A stretch of 6,113 nt of DNA from Haloferacaceae archaeon. GTDB taxonomy: Archaea; Halobacteriota; Halobacteria; Halobacteriales; Haloferacaceae. The position numbers were made by a program, and so were the translations under genes. This document shows positions 6,016-6,113 of this stretch, in pieces (positions within the stretch are counted from its first letter, which is position 1; the number at the start of each line of letters is the position of its first letter). The notes under the pieces are model-generated. The model did not search any database. It saw only the letters and a program-made list of their open reading frames with translations, and was not told the DNA's origin. The stretch covers positions 1 through 6,113 of the forward strand of contig PWFE01000108.1 in the NCBI GenBank assembly GCA_003554115.1, in the 5' to 3' direction.

Positions 6016-6080
6016 GGGATTCGAACCCACGACCATTTGGTTAGAAGCCAAACGCTCTGTCCAGACTGAGCTACGTGCCC
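6006..6080 (-). tRNA. tRNA-Arg, anticodon UCU (reads AGA/AGG)
   Basis: The 75-nt gene folds into a full cloverleaf on the minus strand. The acceptor stem is GGGCACG (6080-6074) with CGTGCCC (6013-6007). After TA comes the D arm GCTC/GAGC, then the anticodon stem TTTGG/CCAAA around loop CTTCTAA. The anticodon TCT is at 6045-6043. The variable stretch is TGGTC, and the T arm is GTGGG-TTCGAAT-CCCAT with one G-T closing pair. The discriminator is G at 6006. There is no intron and no encoded CCA, as is usual in haloarchaea. Only 33 bp upstream lie in the window, and I see no clear promoter there. Confidence 0.97.
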
Positions 6081-6113
6081 TCATCCAATGGTCGACCAAT
6101 AACGTACAAAGCC

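Noticed and set aside
1..6113. CRISPR array, transposase or insertion sequence
   Set aside because: I saw no regularly spaced direct repeats, no transposase motifs and no terminal inverted repeats beyond the two short stem-loops.

Overview
The window looks like a haloarchaeal chromosome segment. The supporting signs are very acidic proteins, codon use rich in GTC, GAC and TCG, TATA-like boxes about 27-30 bp upstream of start codons (leaderless transcripts), almost no CTAG tetranucleotides, and a methyltransferase resembling the haloarchaeal CTAG enzyme.

Left part (1-2603, minus strand): an operon-like block. It begins with a DUF4255/Pvc16_N-type protein (1995-2603), the tube-cap family of extracellular contractile injection systems (eCIS). 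Downstream, one minus-strand frame stays open from 1891 to the left edge of the window. It encodes at least 628 residues of low-complexity, Ser/Thr/Arg/Gln/Pro/Ala-rich protein with no cysteine. The frame is easy to miss because it starts with GTG and has no stop inside the window. A 29-codon open frame with a good ribosome binding site lies between the two genes. It is in frame with the long gene and separated from it by a single TGA. The stretch 1-1980, which looks empty at first sight, is therefore probably the start of an eCIS locus that continues off the left edge.

Middle (2680-4703, plus strand): two genes with their own TATA-like boxes. The first is divergent from the Pvc16-like gene across a 76-bp gap and encodes a membrane protein with about six membrane segments and a C-terminal soluble beta-rich domain. 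The second encodes a very acidic surface-type protein anchored at both ends, with an apparent internal duplication. I recognise neither family.

Right part (4708-6080, minus strand): a beta-class DNA methyltransferase, probably the CTAG m4C enzyme Zim, convergent with the acidic protein gene and only 4 bp from it. Next is an AT-rich intergenic stretch, then two tandem stem-loops with similar 19-nt loops, then tRNA-Arg(UCU). The 3' end of the tRNA forms one arm of the nearer stem-loop.

How the genes may work together: the Pvc16-like gene and the long disordered gene are probably co-transcribed parts of a contractile injection apparatus. The divergent membrane protein may be linked to it, but only position suggests that. 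The methyltransferase and tRNA look like ordinary chromosomal genes.
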